Shown: positions 1 through 8,798, counted from the first letter of the stretch. The stretch: DNA of 64,000 nt from Pseudoduganella violaceinigra DSM 15887 (GCF_000425385.1 NZ_AUDI01000022.1:1-64000), one strand, 5' to 3'. Notes: a model not told the origin generated them from the letters alone. Translations and numbers: made by a program.

Positions 1-474
1 TGTTAATTTGCACTGAAAATTGACCCAGCTTCCCCACGAATTTGCAACGAAATCTGACCCACGTTCATAGCACAATTTCCCCTGTCCTTTCGGCAGGAGA
101 TCGGAGTGATCGACGTGGCTTTACTAGGCATAATTCGACGCTGGCACCTACGTGACCAGATTCCCCTCCGGGAGATCGCAAGACGACTCGGCATCTCCCG
201 CAATACCGTCCGGCGATACCTACGGTCGGAGACCACAGAGCCCTCCTATGCGGAACGGCGATCATCAAGCGTCTTAGACAAATATTCGGTGCAGCTTTCA
301 GCCTGGCTCAAGGCCGAGGCGAGCAAACCCCGCAAGCAACGGCGGAATCTGAAGCAGATCCACTTGGACCTTAAGGAGCTGGGGTATGAAGGATCATATG
401 ACCGCGTGGCAGCGTTTGCCAGGCAGTGGAAGGTGGGTCAACTAGAGTGGGTCAATTCTGCGAGCAAACGAACA
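1..474 (+). mobile_element. Internally deleted IS21-family element
   Basis: The left end carries two copies of the TTTGCANNGAAANTTGACCCA-type repeat typical of IS21 termini (about 1-27 and 41-62). The right end near 446-474 is an imperfect inverted copy: about 21 of 27 positions match when 474 is read back against 1, and both ends begin TGTT. Only the 5' part of istA lies between them and istB is absent. The element is therefore a non-autonomous relic of roughly 0.47 kb rather than a full element of about 2-2.5 kb. Its left boundary coincides with the window edge, so the flanking target duplication cannot be checked. Confidence 0.75.
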
Positions 475-489
475 TGCCGTAGAAGATGA
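106..489 (+). pseudogene. istA: Truncated IS21 transposase IstA, N-terminal part
   Basis: The GTG start follows an AGGAG ribosome binding site. The first ~110 residues hold the IstA helix-turn-helix region (IPLREIARRLGISRNTVRRYL) and the start of the following domain. After the ARQWK motif near residue 109 the frame runs into the right terminal repeat and stops at 127 residues, against about 500 for a full IstA. The DDE catalytic domain is missing, so it cannot transpose. A DNA-binding remnant could still bind IS21 ends, but that is speculation. Confidence 0.8.
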
Positions 490-524
490 ACGCCTTGACG
501 AGCCCGGCTGAAAGGACAATTACT

Positions 525-764
525 ATGAGATTTAGATTTCCGTCGGGCGCTTCCGTTCCTGATGCCACCTTTGGTGCCGCTCCTGGTGCGCGAGTTAAGG
601 TGCGAGATGCGATTATTCAGGCTGCTGGGCAAGGGGTGAACTGCCAAGAGTCTAAGCTCGGGCACCGACGAATTACTCAAGTTCATCTCAAACCGGGGTC
701 GGCCGAAGAAGTCCGCTTTATCTTGGCGCTCCCATCGGGCATTCATCCTGAATATAAATATTAG
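525..764 (+). CDS. Small hypothetical protein
   Basis: A 79-residue reading frame starting at the ATG preceded by AAAGGA at 511-516. An upstream in-frame ATG at 486 would abut the IS21 relic and lacks a site, so 525 is preferred. The product (MRFRFPSGASVPDATFG...) shows no signal peptide, membrane segment or recognised motif. It begins just after the mobile element and may be a fragment of a longer disrupted gene. Function unknown; reality as a gene is uncertain. Confidence 0.35.
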   Translation: MRFRFPSGASVPDATFGAAPGARVKVRDAIIQAAGQGVNCQESKLGHRRITQVHLKPGSAEEVRFILALPSGIHPEYKY

Positions 765-775
765 TACGTAAAAGC

Positions 776-1057
776 GTGATCACTCCGCTCATATACATTG
801 CCAAGCACAGCCAAGGCCTCTATGAATGGACCGTGATGGTCGGCCAGGAGGCGTTTGAAAACGACGTAGGCGAACGATCTGTTTCATCCTGCCTTTCTTG
901 CGCGGTGAAAGGACTGCCTGACGACACTCGATTGGTCGAGGTAGTTTATCGCGGCATTCACATGGGGACGTTTAAAAAAGTGGCACTTGAATACGCCGTA
1001 AAAGACGTGGCCGAAAAGATTGCGTCCATGCATGGCGCACTCACAAACGACTACTGA
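776..1057 (+). CDS. Small hypothetical protein
   Basis: A 93-residue frame with a GTG start (MITPLIYIAKHSQGLYEW...). The composition looks like a folded soluble alpha/beta protein, with alternating hydrophobic positions, no low complexity, one Cys pair (CLSC near residue 40) and no signal peptide. No clear Shine-Dalgarno sequence precedes the GTG. It sits 11 bases after the previous small frame and may be co-transcribed with it. Not recognised; no function proposed. Confidence 0.5.
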   Translation: MITPLIYIAKHSQGLYEWTVMVGQEAFENDVGERSVSSCLSCAVKGLPDDTRLVEVVYRGIHMGTFKKVALEYAVKDVAEKIASMHGALTNDY

Positions 1058-1181
1058 CCAAACTGGGAAAATACCCCCGAAGCACTCACGGCCCGCGTAG
1101 CGGGGCCTGATGCAGCGAGAATGTGCTTGCAGCCATCAATGCGGATTGCTGGCCGTAACAGGCAGAAAATTTGGGAGGCGG

Positions 1182-1203
1182 CTCTAACTCGACAGAGTTA
1201 GAG
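1182..1203. repeat. Perfect 9-bp stem-loop
   Basis: CTCTAACTC, a GACA loop, then GAGTTAGAG. The hairpin lies downstream of the 32-residue peptide gene on the minus strand and of the 776 gene on the plus strand. No T-tract follows on either strand, so terminator function is uncertain. Confidence 0.5.
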
Positions 1204-1221
1204 GCTTGGTTGTGAATAAGC

Positions 1222-1320
1222 TTACGGCGCCCCACTCGTTACGGTGCTTGCTGCAAGGGTTACACCAACTGCAAATTTCTTGAGCTTGAAGCTCGGGTTT
1301 TTCAGTTTTTTCAGGTTCAT
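1222..1320 (-). CDS. 32-residue basic/hydrophobic peptide
   Basis: Reading leftward, a near-consensus ribosome binding site (GGAGGA, 6 bases before the ATG) precedes a 32-codon frame. The product has a Lys-rich N-terminus (MNLKKLKNPSFKLKKFAV) followed by a short uncharged stretch rich in Val, Thr and Ala, ending SGAP. That layout resembles a short secreted or membrane-active peptide, or a signal peptide cut off by a stop. A longer frame in phase starts at 1497, but the strong site supports the short one. Not recognised. It could be a signalling or toxic peptide or the remains of an exported protein; the sequence does not decide. Confidence 0.4.
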   Translation of the reverse strand: MNLKKLKNPSFKLKKFAVGVTLAASTVTSGAP

Positions 1321-1966
1321 ATCGAGTCCTCCGTTAGCAGTGAGATTTACGCTATATTGCGTCGATTTGGTGCTCTGCTTGGGGCCCGAGTGATGGACTT
1401 GGGTGTGCTTCTGCTGCTGTTGATACTGAACCGTAGGAGTGCATGGCGGGCGGACGGCGTCCTCTTTGGTCGCCGTAAGCTCACTAAGTGCCAGCATGGC
1501 AATTTTAATGCCATCTTTGCATCATTGCAAGAGGAGTGGAAGACTGTTAGTATCGGCGCGTCGGCCCGCGGCATAGCGTTCAGCACAAACCCATCACACA
1601 TTCGTCTGGATGGGTGCTCCCTAGCACTTAAGAAATTCTTGCTTACCACCAAGTGTAAACAATCGCTTTTTTTTCGGGGATTTGTTGACGATCTAAGACC
1701 TGGCTTCGCCTCTTGCCGCGTGTCTATTGAATGGCGGCGCTTGTTTACACAAAATTCCGTGCATAACCCTTTTAAAAGTAAGATTCATTCGTTTGTCAAA
1801 GAAGGGCCTGCTCCTCTATAGGGGCAGGCCTTTTTTGCCCTTATCGGCCCCGATTTTCGTCACATCGCGATCGCTTTACCCGACGTTGACTCAGTGAAAA
1901 ATTATCGTTGCAGTTGCAATAGTGATTGCAAAATAGTTATCTAAATTGCGTTCCCACTAGGCAATT
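1321..1966. other. Gene-poor stretch
   Basis: No convincing gene was found. Frames on both strands (for example 1357-1821 +) have odd composition and no ribosome binding site. It contains an inverted pair TGTAAACAA (1654-1662) / TTGTTTACA (1741-1749), AT-rich DNA, and a strong + strand terminator at 1804-1836. It looks like remodelled intergenic DNA upstream of a pseudogene. Confidence 0.5.
1804..1836 (+). terminator. Rho-independent terminator
   Basis: GGGCCTGC pairs with GCAGGCC around a short loop (1805-1830), followed by six T residues. No intact + strand gene ends just before it, so it probably belonged to a gene now lost. Confidence 0.75.
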
Positions 1967-2520
1967 TTGAGCGTTCCTTTTGTATTTTTACTGACACACT
2001 CACTTCGGAGCGATGGGCTTCTCTTCTCGCTAGCTATCTTGCCGCTGCTTGGAGTGTCTCCGGCTCAAGCTGGAACATTCACCGACGTATTTGCCAAGAA
2101 CGCTGAAGGATCAGGTTATTCCACAGGTGCGACGGCCTCTAGCACTGATAGGTACGGCAGCACCTCGGTGACCGGAAATTTCAGCCGGCTCGGCGGAAGC
2201 ATGGTCATGGGCGCATTCACCTGATCAGCCATTGGCCCGCAAGATGCGTTTGTCGCCAAGCTTGGCCCTACAGGTGAGGTTCTGTGGGCACGCAATTATG
2301 GCGGCTCAACGAGCGACCACAGCCGCCGTTGGGACCTACGGGCGCAGTTCGATGGACCTGGAGCCTGGCAAGCGGAAATGCGTCCTATGGTGTCTTTGCA
2401 AATTCGGCCAATACGTTTGCTGCCGATGGTTCCCACAATATGACCTACACCGGCTTCTTAAATAACTCCAACTTCTCTGTTTCCAATCCGGTTATAGCCA
2501 CGGTCGCCATTCCTTGGTGA
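1967..2520 (+). pseudogene. Broken SBBP-repeat beta-propeller protein
   Basis: The first segment from a TTG start has a signal-peptide-like N-terminus ending PAQAG, then a TDVFAKN repeat-like stretch, and stops at 2224. Reading on in the same frame gives GPQDAFVAKLGPTGEVLWARNYGG, the hallmark of SBBP (seven-bladed beta-propeller) repeats. The frame then shifts near 2330 to another that reads ASGNASYGVFANSANTF and ends at 2520. At least one nonsense change and one frameshift separate the pieces, and most blades are missing. Family members are large exported proteins; this one cannot make a full product. Confidence 0.65.
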
Positions 2521-2545
2521 TCCGCTAAATACTTCTTGCTGATTG

Positions 2546-2578
2546 AGCCCGTTCGTCGCGAGACCAACGGGCTTTTTT
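2546..2578 (+). terminator. Rho-independent terminator
   Basis: AGCCCGTT (2546-2553) pairs with AACGGGCT (2566-2573), followed by a run of T. It lies just after the SBBP pseudogene. Confidence 0.85.
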
Positions 2579-2666
2579 CATTGTCGCTTGCAAAAAATTT
2601 CCGCGTAGACAATTATAAAAAAGCTAACTACAATATTGTTTTTCGTACAAAACTATTTTTTAGACT

Positions 2667-4742
2667 ATGAAAATGAAACGGTTTTTAGCGGCGCGGCCTC
2701 TAGTCGCCTTGCTGATGTGCTCAATACTGGCGGCTTGCGGCGGCGGCGGAACCAGTACCGGTGGTAGCCAGACGTCTTCGTCGAGTCAGGTTGTCGCATC
2801 GTCTGCGACCGACGGGCAGACGCTGGCCTACCCGATCCCATCGAATCTGTGGTCGGCACCCTCAGACGCCACGCCCGTCAGCGGCAATTATGTTTACCTG
2901 CAGAGCGACAGCGGTGACTATATCGGCGGCGGCCGCACCAATGTCTACACCAATGCCGACACGCAGATCGCCATGTCGTCCAGCGGCCTGACGATCAATG
3001 CGACGGTGAATGGCAACCAGCGCTGGAGCGGTGGCTTCCTGCTCCCGAAAGCGGCCGGCACCTTGCAGGCGGGCTATTTCACGGATCTGACGCGCACCCC
3101 ATTTGCGGATCCTGCCGTGGGCGGCGTCGAGTGGAGCGGCGAAGGCCGCGGCTGCAATACGATCAAGGGCTGGGTCGTGATCGACAAGGTCGTGCAGGTG
3201 AACGGCGCACTGGAATCGCTCGATCTGCGTTTCGAACAGCACTGCGAAGGCGGCACAGCTGCGCTGCATGGCCAGATCCACTGGAACAAGGCAGATGCGA
3301 CGGCAGGCCAGCCAACGGGACCGGCACCGATTCCTGCTGACCTGTGGCGTGCAGGCGCGGGCACCGTGCCTGCGACAGGCAACTACATGTATCTGGAAAG
3401 CACGCCTGGCGACTATATCGGCGCAGGCCGCACCTATAGCTATACCCCAGCGAACTCGACGATCAAGCTCAATCCTTCGGCCGAATATCTGGGCGTGTCC
3501 ATCGCGGGCAATCAGAATTGGAGCGGAGACTTCAAAGCCATGAACGGCATGACGCGACTCGGCGTCGGCTATTACGGCGGGCTGAGCCGCTATCCATTCA
3601 ACAATCCTATGCTTGGCGGGCTGAGCTGGTCAGGCGAGGGACGCGGCTGCAACACGCTCAGCGGCTGGTTCGTCGTTGACAAAGCCACCTACAATGGCAC
3701 TACGCTGACCGAGCTGTACCTGCGCTTCGAGCAGCACTGTGAAGGCGGAAGTAGTGCGCTGCGCGGGCAGTTGCACTGGACTTCGGGCGAAAAGCCGGGA
3801 CCAGTCAATCCTCCGCCAGCTGGCCTGTGGAAGCCGTCCAGCAGCTTCGTGCCGCCAAGCGGGAACTATGTGTATCTGGTCAGCGACGCGGGTGACTACA
3901 TCGGTGCAGGCCGTACCGAGCTGTTCACCCCGAATAACAGCACGCTTAACGTGACCACCAACCGGACTGCAGCGCTGGGCATCAGTGTCGGCGGATGGAA
4001 CGGCGACTTTGTCGGCATGACCGGCCTGTCGCAACTGCAGCCTGGCTACTACGGCGATTTGCAGCGTTACCCGTTCCATGACCCGGCCAAGGGTGGCTTG
4101 AACTGGTCCGGCAATGGCCGTGGCTGCAATACGCTCAAAGGCTGGTTTGTGGTGGACAGTGTGAGCTATTCGCTGGGGCAGTTGACCGCAATCGATCTGC
4201 GCTTTGAACAGCACTGCGAAGGCAATGTCGCTGCGCAGCGCGGCGTGATTCACTGGACTGCGGGCAATAAGCCGGGACCGGTCAATCCTCCACCAGCTGG
4301 CCTGTGGAAGCCGTCCAGCAGCTTTGTGCCGCCAAACGGGAACTATGTGTATCTGGTCAGCGACGCCGGCGACTACATCGGCGCCGGCCGTACCGAGCTG
4401 TTCACGCCGAATAACAGCACGCTGAACGTGAACACCAACCTGACTGCAGCGCTGGGCGTCAATGTGGGGGGATGGAACGGTAACTTTGTCGGCATGACCG
4501 GTCTGTCGCAACTGCAGCCCGGCTACTACGGCGATTTGCAGCGTTATCCGTTCCATGACGCAACCAAAGGCGGCTTGAACTGGTCCGGTAATGGCCGTGG
4601 CTGCAATACGCTCAGAGGCTGGTTTGTGGTGGACAGTGTGAGCTATTCGATGGGGCAGTTGACCGCAATCGATCTGCGCTTTGAGCAGCACTGCGAAGGC
4701 AACGTCGCTGCGCAGCGGGGCGTGATTCACTGGACGAAGTAA
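2667..4742 (+). CDS. Lipoprotein with four copies of a ~159-residue domain
   Basis: A 691-residue protein with a lipoprotein signal peptide (lipobox LAAC, Cys 24) and then a Gly/Ser/Thr-rich linker, so it is expected to be tethered to the envelope. The rest is four tandem domains beginning near residues 55, 216, 376 and 535. Each carries the same landmarks in order: a YVYL..GDYIGAGRT segment, GYYGDL.RYPF, WSG.GRGCNT, GWFVVD, and DLRFEQHCEG ending with ..HW. Each domain has two conserved Cys (GCNT and HCEG), suggesting one disulfide per domain. Copies 3 and 4 differ at few bases over a 477-bp period (3794 and 4271), so that duplication is recent. The family is not recognised. Repeated beta-rich extracellular domains could bind glycan or another surface ligand, but this is inference. 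Confidence 0.85.
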   Translation: MKMKRFLAARPLVALLMCSILAACGGGGTSTGGSQTSSSSQVVASSATDGQTLAYPIPSNLWSAPSDATPVSGNYVYLQSDSGDYIGGGRTNVYTNADTQIAMSSSGLTINATVNGNQRWSGGFLLPKAAGTLQAGYFTDLTRTPFADPAVGGVEWSGEGRGCNTIKGWVVIDKVVQVNGALESLDLRFEQHCEGGTAALHGQIHWNKADATAGQPTGPAPIPADLWRAGAGTVPATGNYMYLESTPGDYIGAGRTYSYTPANSTIKLNPSAEYLGVSIAGNQNWSGDFKAMNGMTRLGVGYYGGLSRYPFNNPMLGGLSWSGEGRGCNTLSGWFVVDKATYNGTTLTELYLRFEQHCEGGSSALRGQLHWTSGEKPGPVNPPPAGLWKPSSSFVPPSGNYVYLVSDAGDYIGAGRTELFTPNNSTLNVTTNRTAALGISVGGWNGDFVGMTGLSQLQPGYYGDLQRYPFHDPAKGGLNWSGNGRGCNTLKGWFVVDSVSYSLGQLTAIDLRFEQHCEGNVAAQRGVIHWTAGNKPGPVNPPPAGLWKPSSSFVPPNGNYVYLVSDAGDYIGAGRTELFTPNNSTLNVNTNLTAALGVNVGGWNGNFVGMTGLSQLQPGYYGDLQRYPFHDATKGGLNWSGNGRGCNTLRGWFVVDSVSYSMGQLTAIDLRFEQHCEGNVAAQRGVIHWTK
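3794..4740 (+). repeat. Recent 477-bp tandem duplication inside the lipoprotein gene
   Basis: Units 3794-4270 and 4271-4740 are nearly identical, including the linker that starts GCCGGGACC. Each encodes one full domain. Units 1 and 2 of the same gene are much more diverged. Confidence 0.85.
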
Positions 4743-4839
4743 AACGCGGCTTGCCGCTCAACGCGAAAGCAGATCGGTTGTGCACATAGAGTTCAATGCA
4801 TAACCGTTCCAACGAGCGCCAATACGAGAAGTAAGGCAA

Positions 4840-4874
4840 AGGCCCGCATCCTTTCGAGGACTGCGGGCCTTTTT
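4840..4874 (+). terminator. Rho-independent terminator
   Basis: AGGCCCGCA (4840-4848) pairs with TGCGGGCCT (4862-4870) and runs into five T. It ends the four-domain lipoprotein gene and could also act on the convergent gene at 4935. Confidence 0.85.
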
Positions 4875-4934
4875 ACTCCAGACTTCGAATGTTGCTTGGC
4901 CTAAGTCGCTTATCTCGGACTTGAACTGGACGCG

Positions 4935-5933
4935 TTAATCCGGATGGGGCAGGGCCCGCGACGCGACGGCAAACGGGACGGAGCGCGGGACTGCCGCATC
5001 GTCGTCCTTATGCTTGAACAGCAGGCTGTATTTCGACTCAATGAAATAGACACGATCGCCGAACACCGCGCCTGAGGAGGGATCGTTCAAGCCCGCGACC
5101 AGAGGCGCCAGCGATGCCACGCGCGTGCCGTCGATCTGGGCGATGGTAACGGCGCCGCCATACTGCTCGTTGCCGAATGCATTGCTCTCAAAGAGCACGA
5201 GTCGACCCGGACCGGCGGAACGAATCGCGTCCACGTTTTTCATTTTGCGCGGTGCGGCGATGCGTGCAACGGGACCGGCTTGTCCGGATGGACCGATATC
5301 GACACGCAGCAGATAATCCACCGCCATGACCGCGCTCACATACAGGCGGTTGGCGCCGTCGAGTGCAATCCCGTTGAGGAAGTACTGGTCTCCGGTGGAA
5401 AACGCCGGGTCTTCTTTCCAGACCGATAGCGCAGAGGCGCCCGGCGCCAGGCGCAGGATGCGCGGATGCAGGCTATCGGTGACATACAGGTTGCCCGCCT
5501 TGTCCTGCACCAGGTCGTTGCAATAGCCTGCCTCCGGCATCGGATAGCTGGCGCGCGGCGCTCCCGTTGCCAGATCGTAGGACTTGAGTGCACTCGGGGT
5601 GGTGGGCACCGTCGTGAAGCCCATTGAGCCGGAGCAGACCCATAGCAGGCCGGCATCGGCATCCACCAGTACCCCTTGCGTGTTGGCCAGCCCATTGGAT
5701 CCGGGTGGGACCAGGATTTCTGCTTCAAGAGCGCCGGGACGCAGGCGCGCAACCGCCCCTTGGCGCCAACTGCCGACATACAAGGTGCCATCGGGAGCGG
5801 CAGCCACGCTTTCCGGATACCAGTCGAATGGCAGCGATGATGCGGATGCCGGCGCGGCGGCGCAGGTGGCCGCCGAGGCGGCGGCAAGTACCAGCGCCAG
5901 CGCGGCGCATGCGGCAGGAAATCGCAGTGGCAT
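4935..5933 (-). CDS. Exported SMP-30/NHL-like beta-propeller protein
   Basis: 332 residues with a Sec signal peptide (hydrophobic core LALVLAAASAATCA) and then propeller-like repeats: PDGTLYVGSW, VDADAGLLWV, DKAGNLYVTD and DGANRLYVSA. Such repeats occur in SMP-30/gluconolactonase-like and NHL-type six-bladed propellers. The full metal-binding residue set of gluconolactonases could not be confirmed, so enzymatic activity is open. The frame stays open far upstream on this strand (to 7145), but that is a high-GC artefact antisense to the next gene. An in-frame ATG at 5969 is an alternative start. Likely periplasmic. Confidence 0.7.
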   Translation of the reverse strand: MPLRFPAACAALALVLAAASAATCAAAPASASSLPFDWYPESVAAAPDGTLYVGSWRQGAVARLRPGALEAEILVPPGSNGLANTQGVLVDADAGLLWVCSGSMGFTTVPTTPSALKSYDLATGAPRASYPMPEAGYCNDLVQDKAGNLYVTDSLHPRILRLAPGASALSVWKEDPAFSTGDQYFLNGIALDGANRLYVSAVMAVDYLLRVDIGPSGQAGPVARIAAPRKMKNVDAIRSAGPGRLVLFESNAFGNEQYGGAVTIAQIDGTRVASLAPLVAGLNDPSSGAVFGDRVYFIESKYSLLFKHKDDDAAVPRSVPFAVASRALPHPD

Positions 5934-6077
5934 TACAGTCGTCCAGGGAATGAAAGAGCAGATTGTCATTCGTACACGCGGATTGATAAACGGCGAAATG
6001 CTTGCTTCACTCGAAAGCAATGGTTTCGAATCGGCTTGGCGTCTTCCCGGCTCCCTTTGCGCCGCGGATACGGTAGC

Positions 6078-7142
6078 ATGGTCCTTTTGGTAAGTGATGG
6101 AGCGGCCTTGCAACACGAAGCGATCCAGCGGCAAGTGGCCCTGGTAAGTTATGGCAGCAAATTCCTGGGCAAGCAGACCGCGCTGGACGATTGGTACCGC
6201 CACGGAGTGTTCTGGGACGCGCGGTTCCAGTTCCGGGCACCCGAAACCAAGGCCTTGCTGGCCGATGATTTCACCCTCTGGCTGGAAATCCTGGCGCGGG
6301 CCGGCGCCCTGCGGCTGTCGCTGCATTCGGCGGGGGAAAACGGCAGCAACGTGGTGATGGTCCATTACCCGGACCGCTATCAAACCTGGTCTGTCGTCGA
6401 AGAACGGGCCGAGTGGCGCGACCACCCGTCGCTGTCCGGAGACGATCGCCACTGGTACATTCCGCGCGCGAGCGACTACGCCGGCAATGTCGATTGCTAC
6501 TGGTGTATGGGCGAGACTCCTGGCGCTTTCGCGGTACCCCATACCGATTGGAAGGCACTGGCTGGCGCAATCGGCGCCGACCTCGACATCGCAGTGCCAT
6601 CCAGCCTGGTGCCCGCCGGCTCCTGCTATGTTGAACCGCGCGGAAGCGAAGCGTGGGCGAAGATGCCGCTGTTTGTTGCGCCGCCGCTGGCGCATCACAT
6701 ATTGTCGACGCTGTACCGCGAACAGGCGAAATTCGCTAACGACACGCACTGCAAGAACGAAAACAGCCATTACCATCGCTTGGGTGCCGAGGAGGCGGCG
6801 GCCATGGACCACTGGGGCGAACGGCTGAATAGCTGGATAGGCGAGGTGCACATGCGCGCCGCGAACGATTGTCGTGGAGCCGCCGTCGCCAATGGGAGTT
6901 CGCCGTTCCAGCGCTTGCAGGCGCCGCCGCCGCCGCGCCAGCCCGTGGAAGGCGCGGAGCCGACAGCGCCGCCTGTCGAAACACGGTCGCCCACCAAGGT
7001 GAAATGGACAAACCGCGTTGCCACAGCCATTGCCTGCGCAGCATTGAGCTTGTTGGTACTGGCCTGCGCCCATCTCATCGCCCGCTATCCCTCGCTGGCC
7101 ATCCTGATCGGCCTGCCGTTGGTTCTCTCCAAACGCAGTTGA
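6078..7142 (+). CDS. Hypothetical protein with C-terminal membrane segments
   Basis: 354 residues from the ATG at 6078; a TTG at 6036 would give 14 more. The N-terminal ~250 residues look globular and soluble, rich in Trp and His. A proline-rich linker follows (residues ~275-300) and then one or two hydrophobic segments near the C-terminus (ATAIACAALSLLVLACAHLI and a second short one). This suggests a cytoplasmic domain anchored by its tail. It is divergent from the propeller gene. Not recognised. Confidence 0.7.
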   Translation: MVLLVSDGAALQHEAIQRQVALVSYGSKFLGKQTALDDWYRHGVFWDARFQFRAPETKALLADDFTLWLEILARAGALRLSLHSAGENGSNVVMVHYPDRYQTWSVVEERAEWRDHPSLSGDDRHWYIPRASDYAGNVDCYWCMGETPGAFAVPHTDWKALAGAIGADLDIAVPSSLVPAGSCYVEPRGSEAWAKMPLFVAPPLAHHILSTLYREQAKFANDTHCKNENSHYHRLGAEEAAAMDHWGERLNSWIGEVHMRAANDCRGAAVANGSSPFQRLQAPPPPRQPVEGAEPTAPPVETRSPTKVKWTNRVATAIACAALSLLVLACAHLIARYPSLAILIGLPLVLSKRS

Positions 7143-7196
7143 CATAAAATAAATAACCCTTCATGCTTCAATAATAATTGCTGAAGGGAAAATAAA

Positions 7197-7949
7197 ATGT
7201 TCATCGTCTGGGGTCGTAAAATCACTCGCCGTCCGGCGGGCTTTGTGGCGGACTACTGCGGCATCTGCCGCGAGCCGAAGCGCTTCCGGCTCTCGCGCCT
7301 GGGATCGGTCGGCCATGTCTATTACATTAGCGTTGGCGAGGGCAAGCTGGTCGGCTATGAGCGCACATGCATGAGCTGCGGGACGTTTTCGCCTGCCGCG
7401 GTGTCCGATTACCGCAAGATCGCCAAGACCGCCCTGCCGCTGGAAACGCTGAAGCAGGAAACCTGCCCCGGCCTGGATGCGGCAATGGCGGAACGCCGCG
7501 CCCTGGACGAACGCGTCAAAACCGCGCCGCACCTGCTTTCCCCGAATGAGCGCCTGGGCCTGATCCGGTCTCCCTTCAACCTGCTGTCGCCCAAGGTGGA
7601 AAAGCGCTTCGCATCGACGAACCTGGATGGCGGCGTGGTGGGGGCGATTGCGGGCGCCATCGGCCTGATGATCGTCTGTCCCGCCGTGGGCGCGGCCATT
7701 TCGACGGAGGGCGCCGGTCCGGCCATGGTCATTGGCATGGGTCTGGGCCTGGCCCTGATCATCTGGCAATTCATCGCGGCGGGCCAGCGCTTCATGCGCA
7801 AGGAAATCCTGCCGCCGCTGGCGAAGGCGTTGGCGCCATTGAAGCCGAGCGAGGCGGAAATCGAGCAGGCCTTGCGCGACTTCCGGAAAGCCGGGCACAA
7901 GATCGGCGGCAAGCTCAAAGCCGCTGAAATACTTCAAAGTGCGCGTTAA
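7197..7949 (+). CDS. Hypothetical zinc-ribbon membrane protein
   Basis: 250 residues with an AAGGGA site just upstream. Two Cys pairs, CGIC near residue 21 and CMSC near residue 58, are spaced like a zinc ribbon. A Gly/Ala-rich hydrophobic stretch follows at residues ~142-200 (GVVGAIAGAIGLMIVC and GMGLGLALIIWQFIA), probably two membrane helices, and then a charged helical tail. It lies 54 bases after the previous unknown gene and may be co-expressed with it. Function unknown. Confidence 0.7.
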   Translation: MFIVWGRKITRRPAGFVADYCGICREPKRFRLSRLGSVGHVYYISVGEGKLVGYERTCMSCGTFSPAAVSDYRKIAKTALPLETLKQETCPGLDAAMAERRALDERVKTAPHLLSPNERLGLIRSPFNLLSPKVEKRFASTNLDGGVVGAIAGAIGLMIVCPAVGAAISTEGAGPAMVIGMGLGLALIIWQFIAAGQRFMRKEILPPLAKALAPLKPSEAEIEQALRDFRKAGHKIGGKLKAAEILQSAR

Positions 7950-7988
7950 CGTATCATCTGGGGTGTTGCCAGGACTTATACACTTGCC

Positions 7989-8798
7989 ATGCTCCATACG
8001 CCTGCCGCTTTCCAGCCCATGATCAGCCCCGGCGCCGTCGCCGATACCCAAACGCTGGTCTTCCACCGCGACCGCCTGTTGCTGCGCGAAGACGGCTTCG
8101 CGCTGCCTTCCCATGCGGCGCTGGCAGCCGCCGGCCTTGCGCTGGAGGGCGCCCTGCCGCTCGGCAGCTGGGAAGGACGCTACTGGCAGGTGGCCCAGGC
8201 CGCCGACGCCACGCCGCCGCTGGCGGGCCACGCCTATTTCGGCCTGCGCGCCCTGTTCGGGGAGCTCGATCACGGCCTGCTGGGTGTGGCCGGGCGCGGC
8301 TACCAGATCGCCGAGTGGGCGCGCACCCACCGCTTCTGCGGCGCCTGCGCATCGCCGATGGCGCTGGCGCCCGGCGAGCGTGCCATGCGCTGCACGTCTT
8401 GCGGGCACCTGGCCTACCCGCGTATTTCGCCGGCCATGATGGTCCTGATCCGCAAGGGCAAGCAGCGCCTGCTGGCCGCGCATGCCAACGCACCCTACAC
8501 GCGCTATACCGCGCTGGCCGGCTTCCTGGAGGCGGGCGAATCGGTGGAAGACGCGGTGCACCGCGAGGTGTTCGAGGAGGTCGGGCTGCGCGTGCACAAG
8601 CTGGAATACTTTGGCAGCCAGTCCTGGCCCTTCCCGCATTCCCTGATGATCGCCTTCACCGCCGAATACCTGGACGGCGACATTGTCACCGACCCGAAGG
8701 AGATCAGCGACGCGCGCTGGTTCGGCCCGGAAGACGAGTGGCCGGAGCTGGCGCAGGTTTCCATCGCCAGCGAGCTGCTGGCAGCGAACCGCCCCTGA
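7989..8798 (+). CDS. nudC: NADH pyrophosphatase NudC
   Basis: 269 residues, the usual length. NudC cleaves NAD(H) to NMN(H) and AMP and can remove NAD caps from RNA. The zinc ribbon is seen as CGAC and CTSC (residues ~118-139). The Nudix box GFLEAGESVEDAVHREVFEEVGL follows the GX5EX7REUXEEXGU pattern. The NudC-specific downstream motif is SQSWPFPHS, against SQPWPFPxS in most members. It is transcribed toward folE with a 49-base gap. Confidence 0.93.
   Translation: MLHTPAAFQPMISPGAVADTQTLVFHRDRLLLREDGFALPSHAALAAAGLALEGALPLGSWEGRYWQVAQAADATPPLAGHAYFGLRALFGELDHGLLGVAGRGYQIAEWARTHRFCGACASPMALAPGERAMRCTSCGHLAYPRISPAMMVLIRKGKQRLLAAHANAPYTRYTALAGFLEAGESVEDAVHREVFEEVGLRVHKLEYFGSQSWPFPHSLMIAFTAEYLDGDIVTDPKEISDARWFGPEDEWPELAQVSIASELLAANRP

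Noticed and set aside
1357..1821. A 154-codon frame in the gene-poor region
   Set aside because: No ribosome binding site, odd composition, and its stop lies within the terminator stem at 1804-1836.
3630..4730. A 366-residue minus-strand frame with internal repeats
   Set aside because: The repeats simply mirror the tandem domains of the lipoprotein gene on the plus strand.
4935..7145. A 736-residue open frame on the minus strand
   Set aside because: Only the last ~332 codons read as a real protein (signal peptide plus propeller). The upstream part is antisense to the 6078 gene, Arg/Gln-rich, and open only because of high GC.
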